Origin: an uncultured Aquimarina sp.
Lineage (GTDB): Bacteria > Bacteroidota > Bacteroidia > Flavobacteriales > Flavobacteriaceae
DNA: 64,000 nucleotides
NCBI RefSeq assembly: GCF_947500065.1
Contig: NZ_CANMQT010000004.1
Location: 248,001-312,000, forward strand
Direction: 5' to 3'
This document shows positions 43,736-51,135 of the stretch, piece after piece (the stretch's first letter is position 1; each line of letters starts with the position of its first letter). Made by a program: the position numbers and the translations under genes. The notes beneath the pieces were generated by a model, which ran no database searches, was not told where the DNA came from, and was given only the letters and a program-made list of their open reading frames with translations.

Positions 43736-44313
43736 TAGCCAATACGTAAATGCAAATTTATTGCAGTTTCCCCTTTGTTCTTTGTAAATCCCGCGTTTTT
43801 AGAAAAAAAATGAATATAACCAACTCCAATACCCGTTTCATAATTAAAATATTTCCCTAAGTTTCTTCTAATTCCCCAAGTTGGAATTATAGATAAGTTA
43901 TCTACTATTCGTGCATTTTTATCATCTCCAAAGTCAAGAAGTAAATCGTCTGAATGAAAACTTGTTTTAAGAGAAAAGAAATTTCCACTATTGTTGTCTA
44001 TTCGTTTTGATTTACTCGCGCGTTTATCGAGATTATAATACCAACGCGGTTCTAATGTAATAACGGTGGTCAGCAGAAAACCAGCATCAGGATAAAAATC
44101 ATCATTATCATAAGCATCAAAGCCTACTTCAGTTCGCAGTGCAATTTGATTTGATAGTTTTAGTTCATTGTAAACCCACAATCCAGCAAATCCTGTTTGA
44201 ATTCCGAAGATTGATTTTTCTACACTCTGTTTTTGTGGTTTTTCAAGTGTGTTTTGTGATTTTGCAATTAGTACAAGTCCGCAAAACAATAATGTCAATA
44301 CCTTTTTTTTCAT
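43726..44313 (-). CDS. Outer-membrane beta-barrel-like protein
   Basis: A 195-residue protein with a signal peptide (LLFCGLVLIAKSQ) and alternating aromatic strands. It ends in HLRIGYQF, the aromatic C-terminus of outer-membrane barrels. GIQTGFAGLWVYNELKLS and the late ETGIGVGYIHFFS strands fit a small 8-10-strand barrel. Function unknown. Confidence 0.7.
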   Translation of the reverse strand: MKKKVLTLLFCGLVLIAKSQNTLEKPQKQSVEKSIFGIQTGFAGLWVYNELKLSNQIALRTEVGFDAYDNDDFYPDAGFLLTTVITLEPRWYYNLDKRASKSKRIDNNSGNFFSLKTSFHSDDLLLDFGDDKNARIVDNLSIIPTWGIRRNLGKYFNYETGIGVGYIHFFSKNAGFTKNKGETAINLHLRIGYQF

Positions 44314-44422
44314 TTTATTATAGTTTATAAATCTAATTGCAAACCAATAAATTTATAATGATTTAGATTGACCAATAGAAGCGTTGGTATGTTATTATAT
44401 GTTAAAAAACATAGAACAACTT

Positions 44423-45550
44423 TTATGAAATACTTTTTTTGAATTCAGAAGGAGAGAGTCCTGTTTCTTTTTTGAAAATTCTATTGAAACTGGTTCTTGA
44501 TTTAAAACCACATTCGGACGCAATTCCAAATAGGTTATAATTTTTATAGATATCTAAGGTTATCTTTTCTTTTACAGCTTCTACACGATACTTATTTATT
44601 AAAACATAAAATGTAGTGTTCAAGTATTGATTTAACATTGTGGAAAGTTTTTTGTCTGTTGTAGAAAGTTGTTCTGCTAATTTCCCTAATGTCAAATCTT
44701 CATCCAAATATGGCTGTTCAGTTTTTATAATAAGTTCAAGTTTATTTTTTAGGTTTTCAAACGCTTCTTTTTTCTCAGAAGACAATGTCTTCTTTTTCTT
44801 CTTAACTTCAGTTTCAGTTTCATTATCTAATAAAAAAGACGGCAATAATACTTTAGATTGGTTTACACCATAATACGCTAAATATGAAACCAGGACAATC
44901 ATAGCCAACACAGAAATATTGTCAACATTCCATTGAAAATCTCCAAAAAAGGATTCAAATATTTTAAGCCCTAAATCAACACTTATAATAATCAATGCAG
45001 ATAAAAGCATAATCTTTATCCAATTGAAATCATATTTCGTTAGGTTCGAATATTTATATTCAGTCAATTTTCGATACTTAGATAACAATCGTAATGAAAT
45101 AATTAAGTATAGTATAAAGTATAAATTATCAATTCTTATAATGCTACGTATAAAATTTGAATGTGTATAGGCAAGTTCGTTTATCTTAAAGTTATTAAAC
45201 AATATCGTTGGAATCGTAATGCCAAAAGCAAATATGAAAGTAGGAATAAAATGTACAAAAGTCTTTTTTACTAAATTATCTTCTTTTAAGAATAAAGATT
45301 TTACATAAAGAAATAACAAAGGTCCTAAAGTAATTGTTGTAATATCGTTTGGTAAAAAGCAGAGGTTTATAAGCCAAATAATATCATGCAACAAAGCATA
45401 GAAATATAGAGAAACAAAAAATAGAAGTAAGAAAAATACAATTAATATTTTTTGAGGTAGTTCCTTCTCTTTTATTCTTTTTAGCTTTAATAAAACTATT
45501 GCAATAATTACAATGCCTCCCACTAAAAAGAAATCTAAAATTAAATTCAT
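44423..45550 (-). CDS. AraC-family regulator with a seven-helix membrane N-terminus
   Basis: A 375-residue protein with about seven membrane helices (about 1-240) and a C-terminal AraC DNA-binding domain (about 275-375) ending in the double helix-turn-helix KNYNLFGIASECGFKSRTSFNRIFKKETGLSPSEF. Membrane-bound AraC regulators of this type are common in Bacteroidota and probably respond to envelope signals. Target genes are unknown. The barrel-protein gene 110 bp downstream is a candidate. Confidence 0.85.
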   Translation of the reverse strand: MNLILDFFLVGGIVIIAIVLLKLKRIKEKELPQKILIVFFLLLFFVSLYFYALLHDIIWLINLCFLPNDITTITLGPLLFLYVKSLFLKEDNLVKKTFVHFIPTFIFAFGITIPTILFNNFKINELAYTHSNFIRSIIRIDNLYFILYLIISLRLLSKYRKLTEYKYSNLTKYDFNWIKIMLLSALIIISVDLGLKIFESFFGDFQWNVDNISVLAMIVLVSYLAYYGVNQSKVLLPSFLLDNETETEVKKKKKTLSSEKKEAFENLKNKLELIIKTEQPYLDEDLTLGKLAEQLSTTDKKLSTMLNQYLNTTFYVLINKYRVEAVKEKITLDIYKNYNLFGIASECGFKSRTSFNRIFKKETGLSPSEFKKSIS

Positions 45551-45629
45551 TAATTAAAATTTAGTTTTTCTTAATGTTTGAAACCTAGCGTTTAAAAGAC
45601 GTGAATTTTTATATTTTGTTTCAACTTAT

Positions 45630-45679
45630 AAATTTTAAAAGCCATACTTCGACAAGTTCAGCACAGGCTTTAAAAATTT
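45630..45679. repeat. REP-like hairpin with an ACTTCGACAAGTTCAGCAC core
   Basis: AAATTTTAAAAGCC and GGCTTTAAAAATTT pair over 13 of 14 bases around a core that contains CTTCGACAAGTTCAGCAC. That core is a widespread repeat motif in flavobacterial intergenic DNA. It may end transcription of the methyltransferase or the AraC gene. Confidence 0.55.
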
Positions 45680-45760
45680 AGGAGGCTCGAAAACATACAT
45701 AAGCACCTGCTTGCTAATCAATTCACTAAATAAAGTCTCATTCATTATTGTAGCATCTAC

Positions 45761-46533
45761 TTATTCCTTTTTTGTTCCTAATAAATATAACACGACACCA
45801 GGTCCGGATTTTACTTTATCAATTTCCCAATCATAATTTTCTGTTCCGTTCAAATTCTCCACAAGTCCGTTCATTTCTTTAACGGAATAAGTCCTTAACG
45901 AGGAAACAACTCCATCCCACAATACAAACAAAGGTACAATTGGGATTAAATAGGTGAAAATAATGCGTTTGATTTTAAATGGTCGTATGAACGGTGTAAC
46001 CAATAAAACGCTTATTGGCAAAATAGCATTGCTAAAATACTTGGAACACTTCTTTCCTGTCCTTCAAATACTGCAATCGAGCTATTCGTGTCAATGGCAT
46101 TTTGCAGGATTAGTTTTGCGTCTTTTGGTTCAAAATGGTGCAATGATAAAAATTGAGTTCTCAATCCTTTTAATTCCTCTGGCACATTTCGCGCATCAAC
46201 AGGTTTTTCGACATATTCAAAATTGTCCGCGTTTTCTTTTGTGAATTTGAATGCAGGAATATTGGGGTAAAAATCAGTCAGAATTATTTTCAGATCTGAG
46301 TTATTCTTTTTCAATTCAGAATTCAACCAAATTAGTCCGCCATCACCTCCTGAACCAAGGTCTACGATCTGATTCGTTTTACTATTTCGTAACCCTTTTT
46401 CAATTACTGAAACAATCGGTTTATACATTTTTGTTTTGTTGGACAAAAACTGTAAAAAATCAGTTCCGTAATTCCTCAAAAAAGTCGGAAACCATTTTTG
46501 GTCTTCAAATTCAAAAAGATGTACTCTTCCCAT
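45761..46533 (-). pseudogene. Frameshifted class I methyltransferase
   Basis: A SAM-dependent methyltransferase split in two frames. The first part (46533-46012) has VDLGSGGDGGLIWLNSELKK (motif I) and ends with SILAMLFCQ. The second (46021-45761, no ATG of its own) continues LPISVLLVTPFIRPFKIKRI and ends YLLGTKKE, as in intact relatives of about 255 residues with a C-terminal membrane-like hairpin. A single missing base in the T run near 46020 (minus strand TTTT) joins LF to PISVLLV. Disruption by homopolymer contraction or a sequence error. Confidence 0.8.
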
Positions 46534-46544
46534 TTTTAGTTTAT

Positions 46545-46622
46545 TTAGTCCAATGTTCTACGGCGTCTCTTACATGATGCGTTAGCTTCCAGAAGAGGAG
46601 TATATGCTATATCCAAACTGTT
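46545..46622. repeat. attC-like element between the methyltransferase and TPR genes
   Basis: On the minus strand GCGCTAACAGTTTGGATATAG opens the element and a further GCTAACGCATC...GAACATTGG closes it. The ends carry CTAAC/GTTAG-type triplets. Pairing is imperfect, with bulges, over about 75 nt. Confidence 0.45.
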
Positions 46623-46631
46623 AGCGCAAGT

Positions 46632-47522
46632 TTATTTTTTTAATTCTATTATTTGCTGTTTAGCATACTCTTGAGTTCTTTTATCACCAAATTCGATTGT
46701 CTTTTCATAATACTCAATCGATTTTTGTTTTTCTCCTTTTAATTTATAGGCTTGAGCAATATTCGCTAATACAATAGGATCTTTGGGAGCCAATTTTTCC
46801 GCTTTTAATAGTGGTTCAAGTGCTTTTTCGTATTCTTTAGTCAGTAAATATGTTATTGAAAGATTGGATAAGCTCTCGATATGATTCGGATAATATTTTA
46901 AAACCTCATTTGCGATTTCTCGCATATTTTTGAGCAATTCATCATTTCCAGTATTATATAATTGTAATTGATAGGTTTGAATGTCTAATAGAAAATCTTT
47001 TTCAGTGCCATTTTTTTTTTCATTATTTGTCCATGTCCAATTATTATCATTAGTAGAAGAATATTTAATTGTTTTAACAATTTCTGAAGTAAAATTGTTC
47101 CAATCGGCTATTTGGCCTAAGGCATATATTTTCCCAAATCTCATGTCAAGTCGGTTTGGATAACTTGTAATTCCTTCGTCAATTTTTTCTAGTCCTTTTC
47201 TTAATTCTGTTTGATCATAATGAATTTGACTTCCTAAAAAACCAGCCGTTTTATTAAGACTATCTTTTAAGGTTAAACTTTCACCATTTGGTTGGTTTGT
47301 AGTCAATGCTATGACTTCTTTTCTAGACTTTGAAAAATGATAATTAAAATAGCTTGTAAAAAGTTCAGGATCATTGGGACTTGATTTTTTCCATTCCTCA
47401 AGAACTTTTAATTGATTTAAGGTATCCTTCGTTTGACAATAATTTAAAAATTCTGATTGATAATTTTGACAAAACCCTATTTGAGCTAATAAAATTGATA
47501 TTAGAAAAGATATTTTCTTCAT
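46632..47522 (-). CDS. TPR-repeat secreted protein
   Basis: A 296-residue protein with a signal peptide (ISFLISILLAQIGFCQ) and a chain of TPR-like helix pairs: SNLSITYLLTKEYEKALEPLL, ANIAQAYKLKGEKQKSIEYYE and earlier degenerate units. TPR proteins mediate protein contacts; here the signal places it in the envelope. Its start codon is 42 nt downstream (minus strand) of a run of nine C. Confidence 0.75.
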   Translation of the reverse strand: MKKISFLISILLAQIGFCQNYQSEFLNYCQTKDTLNQLKVLEEWKKSSPNDPELFTSYFNYHFSKSRKEVIALTTNQPNGESLTLKDSLNKTAGFLGSQIHYDQTELRKGLEKIDEGITSYPNRLDMRFGKIYALGQIADWNNFTSEIVKTIKYSSTNDNNWTWTNNEKKNGTEKDFLLDIQTYQLQLYNTGNDELLKNMREIANEVLKYYPNHIESLSNLSITYLLTKEYEKALEPLLKAEKLAPKDPIVLANIAQAYKLKGEKQKSIEYYEKTIEFGDKRTQEYAKQQIIELKK

Positions 47523-47539
47523 TTAATATTTTAATTTGT

Positions 47540-47669
47540 GCTAACATTCTTGTGTATAAGTAGTGGGGGGGGGTTACGTAACTACTTTTCAAATTACAAT
47601 ATACTTAATTAAACGCAAAAATGGTTTGGATAAAAATCCAAACCGCTATTACTTTTATACATTGTTGGC
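47540..47669. repeat. attC-like element (130 nt) between TPR and monooxygenase genes
   Basis: Minus-strand arms GCCAACAATGTATAAAAGTA and, reversed, GCTAACATTCTTGTGTATAA pair over most of their length with a short asymmetric bulge, as integron attC arms do. The inner part holds a hairpin GGTTTGGAT/ATCCAAACC (47623-47644). It also contains nine consecutive G at 47565-47573. Confidence 0.55.
47565..47573 (+). repeat. Homopolymeric G9 tract
   Basis: Nine G in a row in an AT-rich intergenic region. The tract is C9 on the coding strand of the TPR gene, 42-50 nt upstream of its start, a position where tract length changes could alter promoter spacing. Confidence 0.85.
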
Positions 47670-47679
47670 AACTGGTTTT

Positions 47680-48074
47680 CTATTCTATTTGTGTCATTTC
47701 GTTTAGTATGAATTCTTCGACAGCTCCATCTGTTGCTTTCATATAATCAGCTAAATGTTTGTTGTTCATATGAGTTTGCCATAACTCTCTATTTTCCCAA
47801 TTCTCAAAAAACAAAAATAGATTTTCATTTTCATTGTCTTGATGTAAGTCGTAGTTAATACAGCCTTTTTCCGCTTTTGTAATATCGATTAATTTTAGTA
47901 GTTCGCTTTTTACTAATTCTCTTTTCTCCGGTTTTGCTAAAATTCTTGCAACTATTGTTAATTTTTGATTACTCATATTTTCTGTTGTTATGTTGTTAGA
48001 TTTATCTTCTTTTGTTGGGTTTGTACACATTATAAAAAGTATACTTATTCCTAAAACGATTATTTTTTTTTCAT
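47680..48074 (-). pseudogene. Antibiotic-biosynthesis-monooxygenase-like lipoprotein, frame broken at A9
   Basis: A small ABM-fold protein (TIVARILAKPEKRELVKSELLKL, GCINYDLHQDNENENLFLFFENW), of the quinol/antibiotic monooxygenase type, about 97 residues from the internal ATG at 47976. Upstream the frame carries a lipoprotein signal (IIVLGISILFIMCTNP). This signal can only be reached from the ATG at 48074, which overlaps the nitroreductase stop as ATGA, if the A run there has ten bases; only nine are present. So the gene is either broken, expressed by slippage in the A run, or made only from the internal ATG as a cytosolic form. Confidence 0.72.
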
Positions 48075-48670
48075 ATCGCTTCTATTACCTTTTTAATATC
48101 TTTCCTTGACTTTGGTTTTTTATTCGGTTGGTTAAAATCTTCATTGTCTCTATAACCAATTGCTACTGCCATAAGAGTAGCGTAGTCTATCTGATTTAGA
48201 ATTTTGTCATAATTTTTAGGTTCAACACCTTCCATTGGTGTAGCATCAATTCCCATTTCAGCACAGGCACTCAAGAAAACCCCTAAAGCCAAATAAACTT
48301 GTTTGTCAAACCAAGCTTTTATTTGTTCGTCCGTTTGAGGTTTTATAAATTCTTTGTAATAGTTCACTGCTCCTTTTGGCAGTTCTTGTTCAATTTGTTT
48401 TTCGAATAAGTCAATATTGTTGATTCTGCTGAACACCACAACAGTATCACTGTCAAGCACTTTGTTTGTGTTCAACCAAGATACCTCCGAAAGTTTTTGT
48501 TTTGTGTCTTTGCTTGAAACAAAAGTAAATTTCCAAGGCTGGCTGTTTATTGAGGAAGGGCTCAATTGTAAAATCTCTTTTAATTCTTCAATTTTTTCAT
48601 TTTCGATTTTTTTTGTCACGTTATACTTTTTTGTAGTATATCGATTTTGCATTGATTTTATAAAGCTCAT
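48071..48670 (-). CDS. Nitroreductase-family NAD(P)H oxidoreductase
   Basis: A 199-residue FMN-dependent nitroreductase. MQNRYTTKKY opens the FMN-binding loop, LSPSSINSQPWKFTFV is the conserved S-x-x-x-x-Q-P-W segment, and PMEGVEPKNYDKIL follows. Such enzymes reduce nitro compounds and quinones. It is divergent from an HxlR regulator and overlaps the start of the monooxygenase-like gene by ATGA. Confidence 0.92.
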   Translation of the reverse strand: MSFIKSMQNRYTTKKYNVTKKIENEKIEELKEILQLSPSSINSQPWKFTFVSSKDTKQKLSEVSWLNTNKVLDSDTVVVFSRINNIDLFEKQIEQELPKGAVNYYKEFIKPQTDEQIKAWFDKQVYLALGVFLSACAEMGIDATPMEGVEPKNYDKILNQIDYATLMAVAIGYRDNEDFNQPNKKPKSRKDIKKVIEAI

Positions 48671-48703
48671 ATTTTCTATTTTAACTTACTATAATAATTA
48701 TAG

Positions 48704-48737
48704 TTGCAAAAGTAAATATAGTATTTTACCTTTGCAA
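48704..48737. promoter_or_regulatory. Fully overlapping divergent promoters between nitroreductase and HxlR
   Basis: Plus strand: TTG 48704-48706, 20 bp, TACCTTTG 48727-48734. Minus strand: TTG 48737-48735, 20 bp, TACTTTTG 48714-48707. The -33 of each abuts the -7 of the other, and the 34-bp block begins TTGCAAA and ends TTTGCAA. Only one polymerase can bind at a time. An HxlR dimer could occupy the same symmetric site. Confidence 0.8.
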
Positions 48738-48765
48738 TAACGGTCAAAAATGATAGTATAATTTT

Positions 48766-49119
48766 ATGGAAACAAAAGAACCCAAAATGCTTAAATTCAA
48801 AGGGAATGAATATCCTTGCTGTGCCAGTTTAACAATGGGAATTATAGGTGGAAAATGGAAAACTGTAATCTTATTCCATTTAATGGAAAAAACTTTACGC
48901 TATAATGAATTAAGAAAGGAAATGCCTACTGTGACAGAAAGAACATTGAGCTTACAATTAAAGGCATTAGAAGAAGATGGTATAATTAATAGAAAAGTTT
49001 ATACTTCCAAACCGCCTTTAAAAGTAGAATACTCACTAACAAATTTCGGTAAAACCTTAATTCCACTTATTAGGTCGATTGCTGATTGGGGTGATTTAGT
49101 GGTTGAAAAATACTCTTAG
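48766..49119 (+). CDS. HxlR-family redox-sensing regulator
   Basis: A 117-residue MarR/HxlR winged-helix protein: PCCASLTMGIIGGKWKTVILFHL, then RYNELRKEMPTVTERTLSLQLKALEEDGI. Two adjacent N-terminal Cys (18 and 19) occupy the position where YodB and HypR sense quinones or hypochlorite by thiol oxidation. It shares the promoter region with the nitroreductase gene, so it probably controls that gene and its own. Followed by an attC-like element rather than by a terminator. Confidence 0.9.
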   Translation: METKEPKMLKFKGNEYPCCASLTMGIIGGKWKTVILFHLMEKTLRYNELRKEMPTVTERTLSLQLKALEEDGIINRKVYTSKPPLKVEYSLTNFGKTLIPLIRSIADWGDLVVEKYS

Positions 49120-49141
49120 CTAACGATCACAATAGCTTGTT

Positions 49142-49307
49142 GCAACGCCAAATATATGAATCGAAGCAAGGCAAGTATGCCAGAACCAATCGATCTATCT
49201 GCGCATTTTTATTTCTTGTTCAATTTATAAAAATCTAGCGCCTTTGTAAAAAGGAATTATCTTTCGATCGGACAGTAAATTGCCATGATTTATATATCTT
49301 GTTGTAG
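49142..49307. repeat. attC-like element (166 nt) after the HxlR gene
   Basis: GCAACGCCAAATATATGAATC (from 49142) continuing to GCAAGGCAA pairs with TTGCCATGATTTATATATC...GTTGTAG (49280-49307), with unpaired bases on one side. The right end touches the stop codon of the next gene. Confidence 0.5.
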
Positions 49308-49799
49308 CTAGTTACTTTTATTTATATAGATTATTTTAGGGTTATTCCCGTCTTTGTCCCTTTTTGTACGTCCATATATTCCTATTGCAATGTTATCAGG
49401 TGAAGTTGTATTTAGTTCGTTCGGATGAACATAGGTATACATACCATATCCGTGACTAGAAACAATCCAACCTTTTGTTTGATTCAAAGAGGTAACATTA
49501 AAATCACCCGCTGGGCCACCAGCACTGACAGGTCCAAATTCTTCCATTAATTTAATAGCTTCATTTTGAATATCATTAACCTTACTAATATCATCAAAAA
49601 TAATGTAGGTTCCGTTTTTGAACAACACCCAATCTTGAAATTTAGGATTTATAGCAAGTCGAACATTATCAAGTAATGATTTAGGTTCATTTTCGGAGGT
49701 TTTCATTTCTATCTTCAAGCTTTCGGATTCTTTTTTATGTTTATTACATCCTACGGTAAAACTAACTAATAATAATGCAATTAAAGTTCTATGTGTCAT
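49308..49799 (-). CDS. Lipoprotein of unknown function
   Basis: A 163-residue lipoprotein (VSFTVGCNKHK, Cys near 18). The rest has SLLDNVRLAINPKFQDWVLFKNGTYIIF and GWIVSSHGYGMYTYVHP, typical of small hypothetical proteins in gene-cassette-like settings. It starts 5 bp after the 97-residue gene, so the two form a pair. Function unknown. Confidence 0.6.
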   Translation of the reverse strand: MTHRTLIALLLVSFTVGCNKHKKESESLKIEMKTSENEPKSLLDNVRLAINPKFQDWVLFKNGTYIIFDDISKVNDIQNEAIKLMEEFGPVSAGGPAGDFNVTSLNQTKGWIVSSHGYGMYTYVHPNELNTTSPDNIAIGIYGRTKRDKDGNNPKIIYINKSN

Positions 49800-49804
49800 T
49801 TTTC

Positions 49805-50098
49805 TTATTTATTCCAGATCATTTTATCAGCAATATATTTTGGACATATCACTATAATTGAATTTTCACTTTCGAGATATTCAGGTTTTTTCTCTTTTAT
49901 TAATTCAGTAACAAGAATAGCTAAATCACTTTGATTTTTAGGGTGGTCAATTTCCATATAAAAATCATATTGCTCCCCAAGGTATAATTTCCCAACTTGT
50001 ACAGTTTTCTCTTGAATAAGAATTATATAAGTCCCAGAAGCAACCTTAGGAATAGTTTTGCCATCTCCATACACTTTTATTCGATCTAGTTCATTCAT
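49805..50098 (-). CDS. Small hypothetical protein (97 residues)
   Basis: A soluble 97-residue protein (MNELDRIKVYGDGKTIPKVASGTYIILIQEKTVQVGK and ending KYIADKMIWNK) with alternating strands and a helix. Not recognised. Its start lies 12 nt from a well-formed attC-like element. A cassette-type product of unknown role. Confidence 0.55.
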   Translation of the reverse strand: MNELDRIKVYGDGKTIPKVASGTYIILIQEKTVQVGKLYLGEQYDFYMEIDHPKNQSDLAILVTELIKEKKPEYLESENSIIVICPKYIADKMIWNK

Positions 50099-50109
50099 TT
50101 TTCAATTAG

Positions 50110-50177
50110 CTACAACGTTCCTTGTATGTTGCGTTTGCTAGCCGAAGGCGGCATATGCAATATACAAATTGTTGTAG
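50110..50177. repeat. Best-formed attC-like element (68 nt)
   Basis: CTACAAC (50110-50116) and GTTGTAG (50171-50177) form the outer arm. A 3-nt mismatched spacer follows on each side, then TTGTATGTTGC pairs with GCAATATACAA, and the centre (GCCGAAGGCGGC) can fold again. Outer arm, spacer, inner arm and asymmetry match attC architecture. The core triplets AAC and GTT are present, but the wider RYYYAAC/GTTRRRY consensus is only partly met. Confidence 0.6.
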
Positions 50178-50184
50178 TACGTTT

Positions 50185-50889
50185 TTAGTATTCAACTTTA
50201 AGTATTTCGTAGGTATTCTGTTTAGTCAATTCATTTATAAACTTAGATTCACCACCAATGGTTGAGAATGCCAAATCATAATCTGTATTAACGGCCCAAT
50301 TTCCTTCTTTTGGATAAATCAAACTCGGTGTTAGTCTTAGATTCTCTCTTTTTATTAAATTAGGTAAATCGTGTATTCGACCACTAAACATCAAATCTTT
50401 TTCCCAATCCTGAGTTGATAAAAAAGTGTAAAATAACTCAATCTCCTGATTTCCATAAAGTCCGTCAACAACTTTGACTAAACTCACCAAATGTTCTTCA
50501 TCCATTATTCCTTCTCCAGGATATAACTCATTATTCATTTGTTTATCAAATCTTTTCCATCCAACAGAGTTTAGAATAGCTGTGTTAAGTTCAAAAGAAA
50601 CATTTTTAAGTTTGTAAAAATCTTTCCAATTTACACGACTGAAATCCTCTTCACGAAATTCATCATCATCATTTTGCATTTCTTTTATTTCACTTTTTGG
50701 AACGTTATAATTTATCCAATATGAGTGAAGAGCAATTGCGTAATCTTGAAAGTTATTTGGCAAAGTCAATCTCAGAAAATATTTGATTGGATTTTCCTTT
50801 TTTAGATTTATATCAACCTCAATTTTTTCTCCAACAATTGTTGCATAAGGTTTTATCCAATCAGCTATTTCTTTATCAATTAATTCCAA
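50185..50889 (-). CDS. Hypothetical cytoplasmic protein (234 residues)
   Basis: A 234-residue soluble protein (ELIDKEIADWIKPYATIVGEKIEV ... LPNNFQDYAIALHSYWINYNV ... SAFSTIGGESKFINELTKQ-like segment near the end). Not recognised. Single-gene unit enclosed by two attC-like elements. No motif supports a function. Confidence 0.55.
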   Translation of the reverse strand: MELIDKEIADWIKPYATIVGEKIEVDINLKKENPIKYFLRLTLPNNFQDYAIALHSYWINYNVPKSEIKEMQNDDDEFREEDFSRVNWKDFYKLKNVSFELNTAILNSVGWKRFDKQMNNELYPGEGIMDEEHLVSLVKVVDGLYGNQEIELFYTFLSTQDWEKDLMFSGRIHDLPNLIKRENLRLTPSLIYPKEGNWAVNTDYDLAFSTIGGESKFINELTKQNTYEILKVEY

Positions 50890-50906
50890 TTTTTCTCTTT
50901 AATGTA

Positions 50907-51006
50907 CTACAACAAAGTTATATAGGTAATATTACGCATATTCCACTTATATTGCCAATTGCGATCGTTTACGAAGGCATAATAAACATTCAATATACAG
51001 GTAGCA
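50907..51006. repeat. attC-like element bordering the core gene block
   Basis: CTACAAC at 50907 and GTAGCAC near 51001 mark the ends, with TATATAGGTAA and AATATACAGG in partial pairing. It is the last element of the series and lies next to the terminator of the E2 gene. Confidence 0.35.
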
Positions 51007-51036
51007 CTTTTTAAAGAAACTACAATTTATACATAT

Positions 51037-51070
51037 AAAAAAACCACAACAAATATTGTTGTGGTTTTTT
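51037..51070. terminator. Strong terminator after the E2 gene
   Basis: AAAAAAACCACAAC pairs with GTTGTGGTTTTTT around AAATATT. It serves the minus-strand acyltransferase gene (stop at 51136) and is near-identical to the hairpin at 36764-36797. Confidence 0.85.
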
Positions 51071-51135
51071 ATATTATTCAGCATCACACTTCGACAACAC
51101 TTCTACAAACTCAGTCTTCGGTATGATATGTGATT

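Noticed and set aside
39890..51006. Complete mobile integron
   Set aside because: No integrase gene or attI site was found in the window; only attC-like repeats, so it is reported as CALIN-like.
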